Source: Opisthocomus hoazin
Lineage: Eukaryota; Chordata; Aves; Opisthocomiformes; Opisthocomidae
Assembly (NCBI RefSeq): GCF_030867145.1
Contig: NC_134454.1
Location: 47,072,320-47,136,319 of the forward strand
DNA: 64,000 bases
Reading direction: 5' to 3'
Position 1 is the stretch's first letter; the number at the start of each line of letters is the position of its first letter. Positions 46,675 through 59,700 of this stretch are shown here, one piece after another. Both the position numbers and the translations under genes were made by a program. A model generated the notes under the pieces. That model did no database searches. It was not told where the DNA came from and saw only the letters and a program-made list of their open reading frames with translations.

Positions 46675-49600
46675 CTCATTTTATGACTTAACACGATTTT
46701 TTGCACTGTCTATTTACTTTATTATCTCCCCTCTATTGTTTACTTTCTCTGATTAAAACATTCTCTGGAAAATCTTGAAAATGTTTTTTCCCCATCCAGC
46801 CCCTTTTTATTTTCCTGGGAAAAAGTGTCTTTGCAAATTTTAAAAATACAGAAAAATTCAATGAGATAAATGAAACAACTATGTGTATATTTGACCACAC
46901 AAAAAATAAATAAAGATTCTTAAACAGAATTATAAGAAGTTTCACTTTAACCTTCTTCTTACTGTTTTGAGGGTGGGAGAAGGCAGGTGTTTAAGATTTG
47001 AGAAACATTTAAAAGCATCCATATAGATTCTTTGAAGTATCTTAAACAAGAACAAGGACATACCTTTGGCCATAATTTTTTTAACAATATGAGCTGTTTT
47101 TAGATTGGACTGTTTCATGAAGACAATATAATAAACACAAATAATATTTTAAGAGTTTTGGAGTAGTATGGTGGTATTTTTTTTCATTAAACTTTTCCTA
47201 AAGCAAACATAGCTACATTCAAAATGAAGCACTTTTCTTTTGCTTCACTGCAAATGAATCCAGGAAGTACCTGTGGAAAGCTGAAATGGAGAAGATGGAG
47301 ACTAGTACGAGTTCTGTGAGGTAAGGAACTTGTTAAAAAGAGAGTCACGTGGCTTCTCTTTGATCATTTTCAACACGTTGAGAAGAATCCAGATTTGTCA
47401 TTAAGCAACAGCATGAAGATAAGTCACCAACGCAGGACAGCCATAGAAAAACAGCACATTTTTCTGGGTACCTGGCAAAACATTAATGTAGCTGCACACA
47501 GTAGTGCTGAAACATATACGTCATAACTTACATATCTAATATATGTTACAGATGTAACTCAACATGTTGCTTTAGTCACTAAGGCAAAAAAAAAACCTGA
47601 AGGAGGGAGGTATTCAAAACAATCATACAGGATCAGTGCAAATACCATGAAGGGAGTGCAACAGATCTTATCAGAGAAAATGAGAATCATTTAAGCAGGA
47701 ATAATGTCACTGCCAGTATGCATTAGAGAACTACATACAAAGACAGGAAAAAAATCTATGTAAGACCAACCTTGGTACATGACCAAACAAATGCCGATTG
47801 AACAAAAATAAGCAGGAGAAGGAAGGTTTTAATTGTCAGAATACAGGCTTGACAACAGCATTTGAGAGCACTGATAGCATATGAACTCAGGAAAAGAGAA
47901 GGAAAAGAGCTCCTGCAATTTTCAGGTGGAATACACCAGTTTGCAAGAGAAAGTGTTATGAGCATTAGCTGTGAGCAAGGTAGGCCTGATCTTGAAGGAT
48001 ACGCCTTCCAGTCCTACAGGTCAAAACACCACACAGCCTGTAGCATGAAAAATATAAAACTCTTCTAGAAATGTGTGACAAAATGCGCTGCACTTGACTC
48101 ATTTTCTAAAACAGCTTGCTGTTTCTTGGAGAAAAGAATATCAAGCATTTTACTTCTGAAATCTTCCTTTGTAATTACAAAACAGTACAAAAATGATAGA
48201 TATTCTTCATCTGAAATATGCACCATAAGTTATTGTCAAAGTTAAATTCTATGCACCTGGCACTGTACAGAAAAGCACAGCCTCAGTTATTTTAGAAAGT
48301 TAACGTGTGCAGGAAAAAAAGAAACTTTTGTTAAGAAAATATGCTACAGTGTGGCCAAGAAATGCTTTAAATCACATATTAGTTTCAGTTGAAAGAAAAA
48401 AAAACTGTCATTGTAGTAATAAGGAGCACAGTAGGTAAACATGAAAAGAATAAACCTGAAAACATATGTCAAAGACTTCAGAAGGAGAGACAACATTAAA
48501 AAGATAGATTTTGTGTTTGTTGAGTTGTGTCAATGCACTAAGGTGTTATGGTGTTTCACATCCTGCCTGGCCAAAGAAAACATACATTTACTGATTTTGA
48601 AATTAATTTTATCCATTAGAAGTCAGGCTGATGAAGCAATTTTTACAAAAAGACATATCAGTCTTCCCACAACAACAGCAACAAGATATTATTAAGAAGC
48701 ATTATACCAATATGTTAGTATAACACAATTCTATAATATATAAAAACTATAAAGCTGGACTTGAAGTGTTTTGAGTGCAATTTGTAAAAAGTTGAAGATG
48801 CCACGAATGGTAAATCTTTCAAAATCCTCAGTAAGCTGTCAACTTATTCAATACTCAGTTCAGACCATGCAATCAAGACAAGAAATACAATGAAGAATCA
48901 GGAGAATCAAGTTCGAACTTCATCAGCACATTATGTTAATGACTTGTAAGTTTGGGATGACATTCAGAGGTTATTGAAAAAAAAAAAAACCACAGAATTC
49001 ATTTGTTTTTTTGCATTAACACCAATGCTGGTTTACGAAAACACTGAAAAGAAAAGCACTTCCAATAACCAGTCAAAGTAGAAAAAAGTAACTGCTGACT
49101 TCAGATAAATACAGCAATTTTTCTGTCACTACCCACCCAGCTAATTCTGACTCCTTTCTTCTGATATCCCCAGAACTCTTCAACAAATATATTCACATAT
49201 TGATCATATACAAGTAATATCAAATTATAACTTCTTTTGTGAGGAAGAATTACATTTTCAACATCACAAGTGGCAAGAGAAAATAGTAGATTTCTAAAAT
49301 AGCTTAAAAAATGTTGAAAACATCTGTAAACTTAGCAAAAAATGAAAACAGATCTGGTCTAAAAAGCATGGTTGAAACAACAAAAATATTCATCTAAATT
49401 TTTTAAAACTGTCAAGAAAAGCAGTATGATAACGAAGTGAAATATATACACTCACGATGTAAGTCAGTCTACATTCTATATTGCATTAAAGCTATAGTAA
49501 TTAGCACAATGTACTCCCCTGCCTTTTTGTTATCATGCTATGATTTCTGCAAGACTTTCCACTTCACAGGTGCACGGGTGGTGTCGGAGCAGGGAGTTGC

Positions 49601-52600
49601 TCGAGTTTTTAAAAGCAGTCTCAGCTTTGAAGTTACATCAGGAAGCTTCAAAAACCTCATGGAAGAAAAGTCACCAAGACTGGTATTTCCAGTACTCTAA
49701 CAAAAGGTGGCTTCAACGGTGCGAGACACTCCACGGAAGCAAGAAAAAAGAGAGAACATCGATTTGTGGGGCAGTGGGGCCTTTAAGATGGTTTGGCTAG
49801 AATGCTTACCTTAGGAGTTACTTTCACTATAAAGCCAGGAGGAACCTGCAGAATATTCATGTCTTACAAATCTAGACACATTGCCCTGTAGACCTGAAGG
49901 AGACAGTAGTAGCAAATGTGCAAGCTAGAGTGAAAATGAAATGTATGTCCAGCTCCAGAACTGTTCAAGATCATCTGCTCAGTTGCATGCAAAATAACCA
50001 TGATACTGTGAGACTTACTTTTTAACTTTGTATTTTTATATAAAAATTCTGGGGGGAAAGAAAAGCTCTGCTTATCCACCCACACAGAGCATTTGGTAGT
50101 CTGTTCCACATTGATGGATGTTTCATCTAGATACCTTAAGCTTATTTATGTTGCCAAATAATCCCTTTCAATCAATTTCATTGGTACAGTACTCACTGCT
50201 GTGGTCTTCTTCCTTAAACAGTTCTACTACAAACACCTGATTAAAAAAAATTTATACGAACATAAAATTCATGCCATTTTCTTTATCTAAACTAATCTAG
50301 AGAGACATTAAAATGCAGACAAGTGTCTAGCCTAAGGCTTGTTAGGGCAAAAAAAATGAATGTGTATGAGTGTATGTAATTTCCTGAAATTTTCTACTAT
50401 ATCTTCAGAAGTCAAAGCAGATCATGGGAACCTTTCTCTCTTGGCAAAATGCCACTGATTTCCAAGGCACGAATTCTATGGAATCAGAGTAATCATCTCA
50501 ATGCTGGATAGCTTGCCTTCTAATGAGCTTTTCTGAACCTGGAGTATGACAAGGCTTTAAATTGAAGTGCTAGATATTACAGTAGTCTTCAGTTGCAGTA
50601 ATACCGGGGAGGAAAATCTCTGTATTCTGCAGTAGACTTATTAAATGAGATTCCTAATAATTTGATGAAAGTCTCTCTCAAGTAGTTGTGAAACAAGGAA
50701 TAATAAAAGTATGCAATGCATATTTGTATACCTCTAGGCCATAACACAAACCCCAAGGGTGAGGCAAACAGCGATACATCTAGCATTTGTGCTGAACAAG
50801 CCACTTTCAGCAGCTGCATGTCACTCATGGGCATCTATCTTTTCTCCAGCCAAGCAAGGAAAGGACATGAAATGCCAGCGAACTGAGGTGCTGGCAACCT
50901 ACTCCTCCCAGCCTGCACTACTACCAGTGCATGTTGTAAAGCCACAACAAGCAGTATAAAATAAAAAATTTTTAAGATTACTGGGTGGGCTGGAGCTCTG
51001 CTTTGCGAATGTGGGGAAGTGGCTAGGGACAAGCAGCCAGCCTCCTGCAGCAGGGAAGCAGACAGAGCAAGGTACAGAGAAGGAGTGGAGAAAAGGGACT
51101 GGAGGCTGCTACCTGTCTCCTACACATAGCAGTAGCTGTCAGGTCCAGTTCCTCGAGCCTATTCTTTGTTCTCACCACTTGTGGTGCCCAAGTATGTCAC
51201 ATTTAGGAATCTCTGAACCAGAACAGAAAGCAGGTTTCACCTACACTTGTCTGAAGTTTCCTCAGCGCTCCAAGGTCAGGCAGAAGACAAGGAGAGCAGC
51301 TGGTCTTGTCATGACAGAAGTCATCCAGATACACCACTTCTCTCACTATTTGCCTGTACAGTCAGCGTCTACATTTCGTCCATGTCTCCTACAAACCAGG
51401 AGCAGTCTGCATCCAGCTGAGCTGGAAATGGTCCTTCACTCGCTGTGTGGGACTTGGCTAGAGTAGTAAGTGTCCTATTCACATTACAAAAGACAGAAGA
51501 ATAGTACTAAGCTGTGGAAATTTCTACCGACAGGCATAGTTGCCACACTTTGTATGTACAAGTACAGCCTCCTGTAAAACTAGTATGGAAGTTTCTTTCC
51601 CACAAAGATGGGACCATAGAAATTCAGTCTAAATTTCCTTCCTGCTGCCCAGACTATATTGCTTCTTAATGTAAAGGTTTGTTGCAAGCTGGCTGGCTAA
51701 TTTGTATCTTGAAGCAATACAAAAATGAAGCAGCAGCTAAGTCTTCTTGGTCAAAAAACTCTCTGAAACCTCAGAAAGCAAAACTCATATAAGTTTGGAG
51801 GCATGCTTTATTTATAATCACTGGTAAATGATAAGTTAATAAAAACCTTATGTGTTGAATGTAGAGTTTAAGGTACCATGCCTAAAGCAGATTGCAGACA
51901 GTCTTTTTTGCAAAAAAGAGACAATCTCTGTGACTGTGAAAAGTGGTACCTTGCTCAGCATCCTTATCAAAACCACACAGGAACTACAGCCTCTACTGTC
52001 CCTGCATTGCAGCACTTCTGCTAGCTAGTCAGTTCTTGTTATTTGCCAACAGATGCTGCAATTATGCCTACAGTAATAGCCAGATATGACCAAATGCTAA
52101 TTAGCTGGCTGCATATTACATTTTGTCACAGCGTACATTTTGCCAGTTTACATTTTGCCACAGTTTTTACTGCATCTGGAGACAGGTTTCCAGTATGCTC
52201 TGTTTGGTCAGACTGAACACAAAACATTTGTCTAGGGAGTTTAACAAATAGTTTTATCTCAGGTTTTGTTTTTTAAATACAGCCAATGTTGCAGGTTAGA
52301 ATGAAAATCATTAAGCAACTGAAAAATAAAAAATCTTTTTCTTAAATTCAGGTGTATTTTAAAGCTACTTAATAGATAAGGAATAAAATAGTAAGGGTGC
52401 AGTGCAGGGTGACGCATGCCAAAAAGGTGAATGAAATAGTTAACATAGCTTCAAAACAAAGCAGGTCATCCAGCCTTCCACCATTTTTCAAGTAGCAGAT
52501 CCCAGCAAAACTTCCACTCTTCTATCAGAATAGAGTGGAACATTTCTCCTACTTGCCCAAGGAAATTATACCCAAAGAGACTGAAAAAGGAAACAGTTCC

Positions 52601-54914
52601 AACTACAGTGGCTAGAAGTTGCATTACATTTTGAAATAAAAAGTTAGTCCTGAGTACAGATGTATATTCTTGATACTTTCTGAAACTCCTCTCTCTTGTA
52701 TCATGCAGCAATTACTTCTCTAACATTTGCAGCCACCTAAAACAACACCTGCCCACAAAACAAATGAAAACTTTGAAGCCTCAGACACATGTAATGTACC
52801 AATATAAACTAAAACCTTTCCAAAATACTGAGTGTACAGTCATGCCTTCCAGACAATACAAGGCTACTCATTTCATTCAGAAACAGCAAGAGAAACATCT
52901 CAGTTTTGTATGTTTGGACTTGCCTTCTCCCAAAGCCTCAAGCTTCCCCCTACAATCACACAATTTGTCCTGCAAATACCTCATATTGCCTCCTAGAGAT
53001 TTAGAAAACAAAACAGAAGGAAAATGCCATAAAACTGGAAGATGTTAAAAAAAAAGTAACCTTTGCACTTTGGATTGCAGTGATACATTGAACAGCGACT
53101 TGAAACTGCGTACCATACATAGAAGTGTTTCCTTCAAATCAGCTGACCCTTGAGGCTGTACTCAAAACTGAAGCCTTGAGCTTATAAAAAAAAATTGTTG
53201 AGGACACAAGAGTATTCACCAGTTTTCCCCACATAAAACCTAGAAAACTAGTTTTGACTAAATTAAAAGTGCCAGTGGCAAACTGCTCCAAAAATTTTTA
53301 TCTCCTTCTGAAACAAGTATAGAAGTGATCAATGAACTCTGTTCAGAGCTATCGTTGCTCAGGCAGTGGTTAATTTGCCTTGGGTTTTCCCTGTTTCTTG
53401 TATTTTCATATCTATATGGGTTTTAAATAAGTCATAATGAATTCATTGTAAGCTTTTGAGGAAAAGAAGTAAAACAATCAACCAAATAGGACAGCCTTTG
53501 AAACTAGGAACAGAGCATGAGGGATGGATGACAGTTCCCAGAAGACTGCATATAAAATACAATACTTAAGTACCACAGGTGAGGCTGATATTTTGTTTTT
53601 CAGAGTTCATTCCTATTCCCATATTACAGATCTGCCAATTACAATCATTATTCTGATAGTTCACAGTGTCATTTCTCATGTGTATCTGCTACATTGATTT
53701 TAAATGGATTGCACAGCATCAGGAGCAGGTCTAACCAGACAACCTTCAACTTCACTGTCTGGTTTGGTGAACATTTATGTCAGAGGCAATGATGGAATTT
53801 CTTCTCAGAGGAAATACTCTCCTAAGCCCCTTTGTGATAGTAGATACAGTCAAACAGACTGAGGATCTCATCTGAATTAAAAATAACCTGCAAAATCTTA
53901 ACCCGCATCATTTCCCTGAGGGTCCAGAAAGCAATATGAAGAGCTAATTATGCTGACATCACCATGAAAAGAAATTAGTGTCAAACTCTGACCAGGATAT
54001 CTTATTAGTGCCTTCAGAGATTTCCTCTGCAATTGTTCTCCCCTTCACTTAGTTTTTTGCATTTTAAATTGCTTTACTTACTGGCCTGAGCATGTCACTG
54101 CTCCTCTAAATTTCAATGCGGGTTTTAAAGACAGCCAAGAGGCTGGTCTTTTTTTTTGGTTTTTTTTTTTTCTTTTAACACCAAAAGCAATGAGTTCTAA
54201 CAAAAACTATAGCATCCAAATGCACCAAACCAACTGTTCACTTAGACACTTCATTACTAGCTTTACCAGAAAGTTGTGTAGTACTAACAAGTAATAAGGC
54301 AGTACTGTAAAATTTGGCCATTTACTGTGCAGTTTTCACCAGTCTAGGCTAACAGCAAATACAAAGTACTCCAGAGATCGTGCTGTGATAAGAAATCCAG
54401 GGTTGTACAGGCTTTGTCACCATGCATCACCGACAGGTACAAACAGACACCTGAGACATTCCCACAAGGGTGCAAAATGACAGCGTCACTGCAAACTTCT
54501 GCTGAATTTCCTTATGATACTCACACATATTAATCCAAAAATCTCATGCACAGTACAGTGATACAGGTTTCAGCAGACAGAAAGGGGAGCGATTCTATCA
54601 CTGAGCAAATTTTTCTGTTTCTTGAGGTAGCTTATAATATCTGCAAATGATGATGAATGTCAGGCAGTATTCACTCATGAATTAAGAAATTATTTCAGTC
54701 TAGTTCTTCTGAACACTACTGCATTATAGAAATACTCAGTCAGCATTTATACCCAGTGTGTCAGAGCTGGCAACATAGCAGATAGCACTCTTCCATTAAA
54801 TCTGCCGTACTGAACCTGCACCCAGGCCAAACAAACTTTCAGTAGTGCTGAAACATTACAGCTGGAGTAAGCCACATGAAGCAAAGCAGCTTTCAGGACA
54901 CCTGTCCTGTCCTT
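46675..54914. other. AT-rich region without recognised genes
   Basis: The longest stretch without a recognised element. There are short open frames only. A possible protein-like block at about 49569-49700 follows a 'ttccacttcacag' acceptor-like site but has no known motif. A frame at 51011-51466 (151 codons) lacks domain features. T-rich tracts occur at about 54149-54176. Confidence 0.45.
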
Positions 54915-57290
54915 GGGGCACAGAACAGTTGAAGATGGAAGGGACCTCTAGGCATAACCTAGTCCAACTGCCATGCTCACGCAAGGTCATCTAAAGTGCA
55001 TAGCCCTGGACTATGACCACAAAGATTTTTAATATCTCCCAAGTATGGAGACTCTACCATCTCCCTGGGCATCCTGTGCCAGTGCTGAGTAACCTCATAG
55101 CAAAAAAAGTGTTTCCTGATGTTCAGGAACAACCTCCTGCGTTTCAGTTCGTGCCTAATGCCTTTTGTCCTGCCTTTGGGTACTGCTGAAAAGAGCCTGG
55201 CTCCATCTTCTTTGCATCCTCCCTTCAGATATTTATATACATTGAGAAGATCCCCCTGAGCCTTCTTTTCTCTAGGCTGAAGAGTCCCAGTTCTCTCAGC
55301 TTTTCCTTGCAGGAGAGATGCTCCAGTCCCTTAATCATTTTAGCAGCCCTTCATTGGACTCTTTCCAGCACATCCATATCTCTTGTGTAAAGGGGAGCCC
55401 AGACCTGGGCACAGTACTTCAGGTGTGACCTCACCAGTGCTGAGGAGAGGGGAAGGACCACATTCCTCAATCTGTTGGCAAGACTCCTCTTAAAGCAGCC
55501 CAGGATACCATGAGTCCTTGCCTTCTCAGGGCAAGGGCACATTGCTGACTTGTGTTCCACTTGGTGCATGCCAGTACCCCCAGTGTAGTTTCTGCAAAGC
55601 TGTTTTCCAGCTTGGCATCCCCCAGCCTGTACTGGTGCACAGGTTTGTTCCTCCCTTAGGTGCTGAACTTACACTCCTCCTCACTGAACTTCATGAGCTT
55701 CCTCTCAGCTCATTTCTCCAGCCCGTTGATGTCTCTCTGGATGGGAACACAACCTTCTAGGGTATCAGCCACTCCTCCCAGTTTTGTGTCATCAGCAAAC
55801 TTGCCCAGGGTACACTTTGCCCAGTCATGCAGATCATTAATGAAGATGTTAAACAGGATCAGACCCAGTATTTACCCATGGGGTACACTGCTTGCTACTG
55901 ACCTCCAAATAGAATTTGCACCATTGATTACCACCCTCCGGCCACCATATGGCAAATTTTCAGTTCACTTCACTCTCTGTTCATCCAGCCCATACATCAA
56001 CATCTTCTCTATGAGGATCTTATGGGACACTGTCAAAGATCTTACTGAAGTTCACATAGGCAATATCCACTCCTCTCCCATCGTCTACAAGGCCAGTCAT
56101 TTCAATGAGGAAGTTCATCAAGTTGGTCAAGCATGACTTCCTCTTGTTGAAGCCACGCCAACAGCTCCTGATTATTTTCTTGTTTTTAATGTGCCTAGAA
56201 GTGATTTCCAGGATGAGCTGCTCCATCACCTTTCTGGGGATCAAGGTGAGGCTGACTGACCTGCAGTTCCCTGAGTACTCCCTCTTGCCCTTCTTGAAGG
56301 TTAGAATGATATTGGCTTTCTGCCGTTCTTCAGGCACTTATTCCAGTCAACATGACTGATCAGAGACTATTGAGAGTAGCCTTGCAATGACATCAGCCAG
56401 GTCCCTCAGCTCTTATGGGTGCATCCCATCAGTGCCCGTGTATATAGGTATGCCCAGTTTCCTGAAGTCTTCCCTGACCTTATCCACCAGGGGTGATCCT
56501 TATCCACCAAGGGTGCAGCTTCCTTGCTCCAGCCTTTTCCCCTGGTCTCTGGGACCTAGGATACCTGAAGGGCAGGCTTGCTAGTAAAAACTGAGGCAAA
56601 GAAGTCATTCAGTACCTCAGCCTTTTCCATGTCCTGTGTAAATATCTCCACCCCATTCAGCAGTTGGCCCACATACTCCCTAGTCTTTCCTTTGCCAACT
56701 ACATATTTATAGAAGCCCTTTCTGTTACCCTTGACATTCTCTGCAAATTTCAGCTCCAGGTTGGCTTTGGCTTTCCTAGTCATGCTTTCTTCTGCATACT
56801 TGGACAGTGTCTCGTTATTCCTCCCAGGTTACCTGCCCCTGCTTCCACCTTCCGTATACTTCTTATTTCTCTTTGAGGTTTGCCAGGAGCTCACTCTTCA
56901 TCCACACAGGTCTCCTCACATCTGCTCTTGAGCCTAGTGGAGTTGATCCTTGGAGGTTCATCAAGCTTGCTTGACCCTTTATTTCTTCCCAGGGCTTATC
57001 TCATAGTACTTTCAAGCACGTTCCTGAAGAGGCCAAAAGTGCACTCCTGAAGTCCAGAGTTCTGACCTTGCTCTTTACTCTTCTCCCTATCCTCTCAGGA
57101 TCCCAAACTCCACCATCTCATAGCGACTGAAGCCAAGGCTGCCTTCGCCCTTCACATCCCCAGCAAGCCCTTGTTTGTTTGTGAGTATGAGGTCCAACAG
57201 AACACCTCTCCTAGCTGGCTGCTCTATCATTTCCATCAGGTAATTTTGATGGATTTTCTCCAGGAAGCTCCTGGATTGCCTATGCCCTCG

Positions 57291-58397
57291 TCATAGAATC
57301 ATAGAATTGTAGAATACTTTGGGTTGGAAGGGATCTTTAGAGGTCATGTAGCCTAACCTCCCTGGTAATGAGCAGGGTCATCTTCAACTACATCAGGGTG
57401 ATCAAAGTCCTGTCCAACCTGACACTGAACTTTTCCAGGGAGGGGGATGTACCAACTCTCTGGGCAACCTGTTCTAGTGTTTTACCACCATCATTGTGAA
57501 AAATTTCTTCCTTATATTCAGTCTACATCTGCCCTTTTTCAGTTTAAAACCATTACCCCTTGTCCTATCAAAACAGGCCCTACTAAAAAATTTGTTCTCA
57601 TGTTTCCTATAAACCCACTTTCAGTACTGAATAGCTGCAATAAGGTCTCCCTGGAGCCTTGTCTTCTCCAGGCTGAAGTCCAGCTCTCTCAGCATTTCCT
57701 ACTACAAGAGGTATTCCATCCCTCAGATCATTTTTGCGGCTCTCCTCTGGACCTACTTCTACAGCTCCATGCCTCTTCTGTGCTGAGGGCTGCAGAGCTG
57801 GATGCTATACTCCAGGTGGGATCTCACCAGAGCAGAGTAGAGGAACAGAATCACCTCTCTTGACCTGCAGGCCACACTTTTTTTGATGCAGCTCAGCATA
57901 TGTTTTGCTTTCTGGTCTGCAAGCACACGTTGCCAAGTCACGTTGATGTTTTCATCCACCAGCACCCCCAAAGTCCTTCTCAGCAGGGCTGCTCTCAATC
58001 TCTGGATCCCCAGCCAGTGTTAATACTGGCAGTTGCCATGACCCAGACGCAGGACCCTGATCTTGGCCTCATTGAACCTCATGAGGTTCAGATGGGCCCA
58101 CTTCTCAAGCTTGTCCAGGTCCCTCCAGATGGCATCCTGTCTCTCTAGCATGTTGACCACTCCACTCAGTTTGATGTCATCTGTGATCTGCAAATTTGCT
58201 GAGGGTGCACTCGATCACCATGTCTATATGTCATTGATGATGATATTAAACAGTACTGGTCCCAGTATGGACCCCTAAGGGACACCACACATCACACCTC
58301 TCCAACTAGACATTGAGCTGTTGACCACTACCCTCTGGATGTGACCACCCAACCAATTCCTCATCCATTGATGTCTTGTATTGTCCAGTGGTTGATG
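57291..58397 (-). mobile_element. Younger CR1 fragment nested in the old CR1
   Basis: The 3' tail 'tcatagaatcatagaattgtagaat' and 'gggttggaagggatctttagagg' start at 57291. C-terminal ORF2 segments follow (RRTLGVLVDENINVTWQ, CRSREVILFLYSALVRSHLEYS), then the region after motif C, and it ends 5'-truncated near 58397. The host endonuclease sequence is interrupted between 'ggattgcctatgccctcg' and 'tgttcattcagcagaaactgg'. It belongs to a different subfamily from the UUCG-hairpin copies. Orientation is the same as the host. Confidence 0.88.
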
Positions 58398-59324
58398 TCG
58401 TGTTCATTCAGCAGAAACTGGGGTGGCTGAAGTCCTCCAGAAGGACCAGCGGCTGTTAATGTGAGGCTGCTTCTAGCTGTCTGCAGAAGGCCTGAGCCAC
58501 TTGTTCATGCTGATCAGGTGGCCTATAGCAGACACCCACTACAGGGTCACCAATACTGGTCTACTTCTTAATCTTTACCCATAAACCCTCTGTTGGCTGC
58601 TCTTTCATCTCCAGGGAGTTCTTCACACTTTCTAGCTGTTCTCTCGCATAAGAGGCAGCTCCACCTCCTCATTTTTCCAGTCTGTCCTTCGTAAAGAGCC
58701 TGAATCTTTCCATTGCAGCACTCTAGTCACACAAGCTATCCCATCACATTCCCATGATCCCAACAGGATCACAGCCCTGCCGCTGCACACAGATCTTTAA
58801 TCCCTCATGTTTATTTCCCATGCTGTGTGCATTAGTCTGTAGGCACTTCAAAAAGGCACTCCAGCATGTTGATTTCCCAGAAAAGGTCTCAGAGGTTTCT
58901 CCATAGTGATGTCTTGTAGGCTCTTCGCTTGCTTAGACGCAAATGCTTGAGCCCTGTCTTGTGGATTTTTTCCCTTTCACTCACGTCACTGCAGTTCTTT
59001 GACGATGTGGTCCATCACTCCTTCACAGGGCTGCTGGTAACTCTCTCTCTCTCCCATCATTCCCAGTTTAAAGCTTTTCTTACCCGGACAACCATCCTGC
59101 TGCAAAGATACTTTTGCGCCACTTAGCTGGATCCCATCTCTCCCAAGAAGATGCTGATCCTCAAACTGGATCCCAAGGTCATAGAAACCAAACCTAGCTA
59201 GTGATGCCAGCTCTGCAACCAGTTGTTAACATGTAGTCAATCTTTTCCTCTCACCAGCAGGATTGAGAGGAACACCACCTGGGTCCCATAAAGCTGACTA
59301 CCATCTACAGAACTCTGTACTTAC

Positions 59325-59537
59325 TTATGAAACTCTTGAGGTTGTCCTTGGTAGTATGACTTCTGCCCATAAGGGTGAAGAACAGGGGGTAATAGAGTGG
59401 GGGATAAGCTTTAGTGGTCTCTCCACAACATCCTGGATCCACACCCCCCGGAAGCAGCAAAATTCTTTGGACAACAGGTCAGGCTGGCAGGCAAGTGCCT
59501 CCATCTCCTGCAACAGAGAGCTGTCCACCGCTATCAC
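59325..59537 (-). pseudogene. CR1 ORF1 esterase-domain relic
   Basis: The minus strand retains the SGNH nucleophile block in degenerate form (MIAVDSSLLQEMEALACQPD) followed by EFCCFRGVWIQDVVERPLKL. This lines up with the GDPLLRG...CCLPGARVRDV segment of the better ORF1 at 10.3-11.4 kb. Gly-Asp-Ser has become Val-Asp-Ser-Ser. It belongs to the old CR1 around it and is not functional. Confidence 0.75.
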
Positions 59538-59700
59538 TTGCCACTTCCTTGTGGTTCAAAGATAGTCGTCCTGTTTGCTTCACTTCAAAGCACACCCATC
59601 TCTTCCTCAGCTTTGCAGGCAGCAAACCTGTCCCACAGCTGTAAGGTTTCAGGTGGAGCCGGAGCCTCGCTGCTAGTTTGTGATGTGCCCTGGGATGAAG

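Larger units (their letters stand above)
54915..59700 (-). mobile_element. Old, nearly full-length CR1 LINE, interrupted by a younger CR1
   Basis: The host copy occupies about 54915-57290 and about 58398-59700. From 5' to 3' on the minus strand it shows an ORF1 esterase relic (SSLLQEMEALACQPD near 59.5 kb), an ORF1/ORF2 spacer with the 'agtttaaagctt' type block, an endonuclease relic near 58.4-58.8 kb and 57.0-57.3 kb, and an ORF2 linker (TRKAKANLELKFAENVKG). Reverse-transcriptase remains follow (KKGKREYSGNCRSVSLT, KSCLTNLMNFLIEMTGL), then a C-terminal segment and a 3' end with 'gatggaagggacctctagg', where the tail repeats are eroded. There are many stops and frameshifts, so it is much older than the 7.4-11.8 kb copy. 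The 5' end is approximate. Confidence 0.88.

Noticed and set aside
49569..49700. Exon candidate after an acceptor-like site
   Set aside because: Two frames are partly open but neither has a recognisable motif and no good donor follows; evidence too weak.
51011..51466. 151-codon plus-strand frame
   Set aside because: No motif, signal peptide or coding-like pattern; no splice sites or promoter supporting it.
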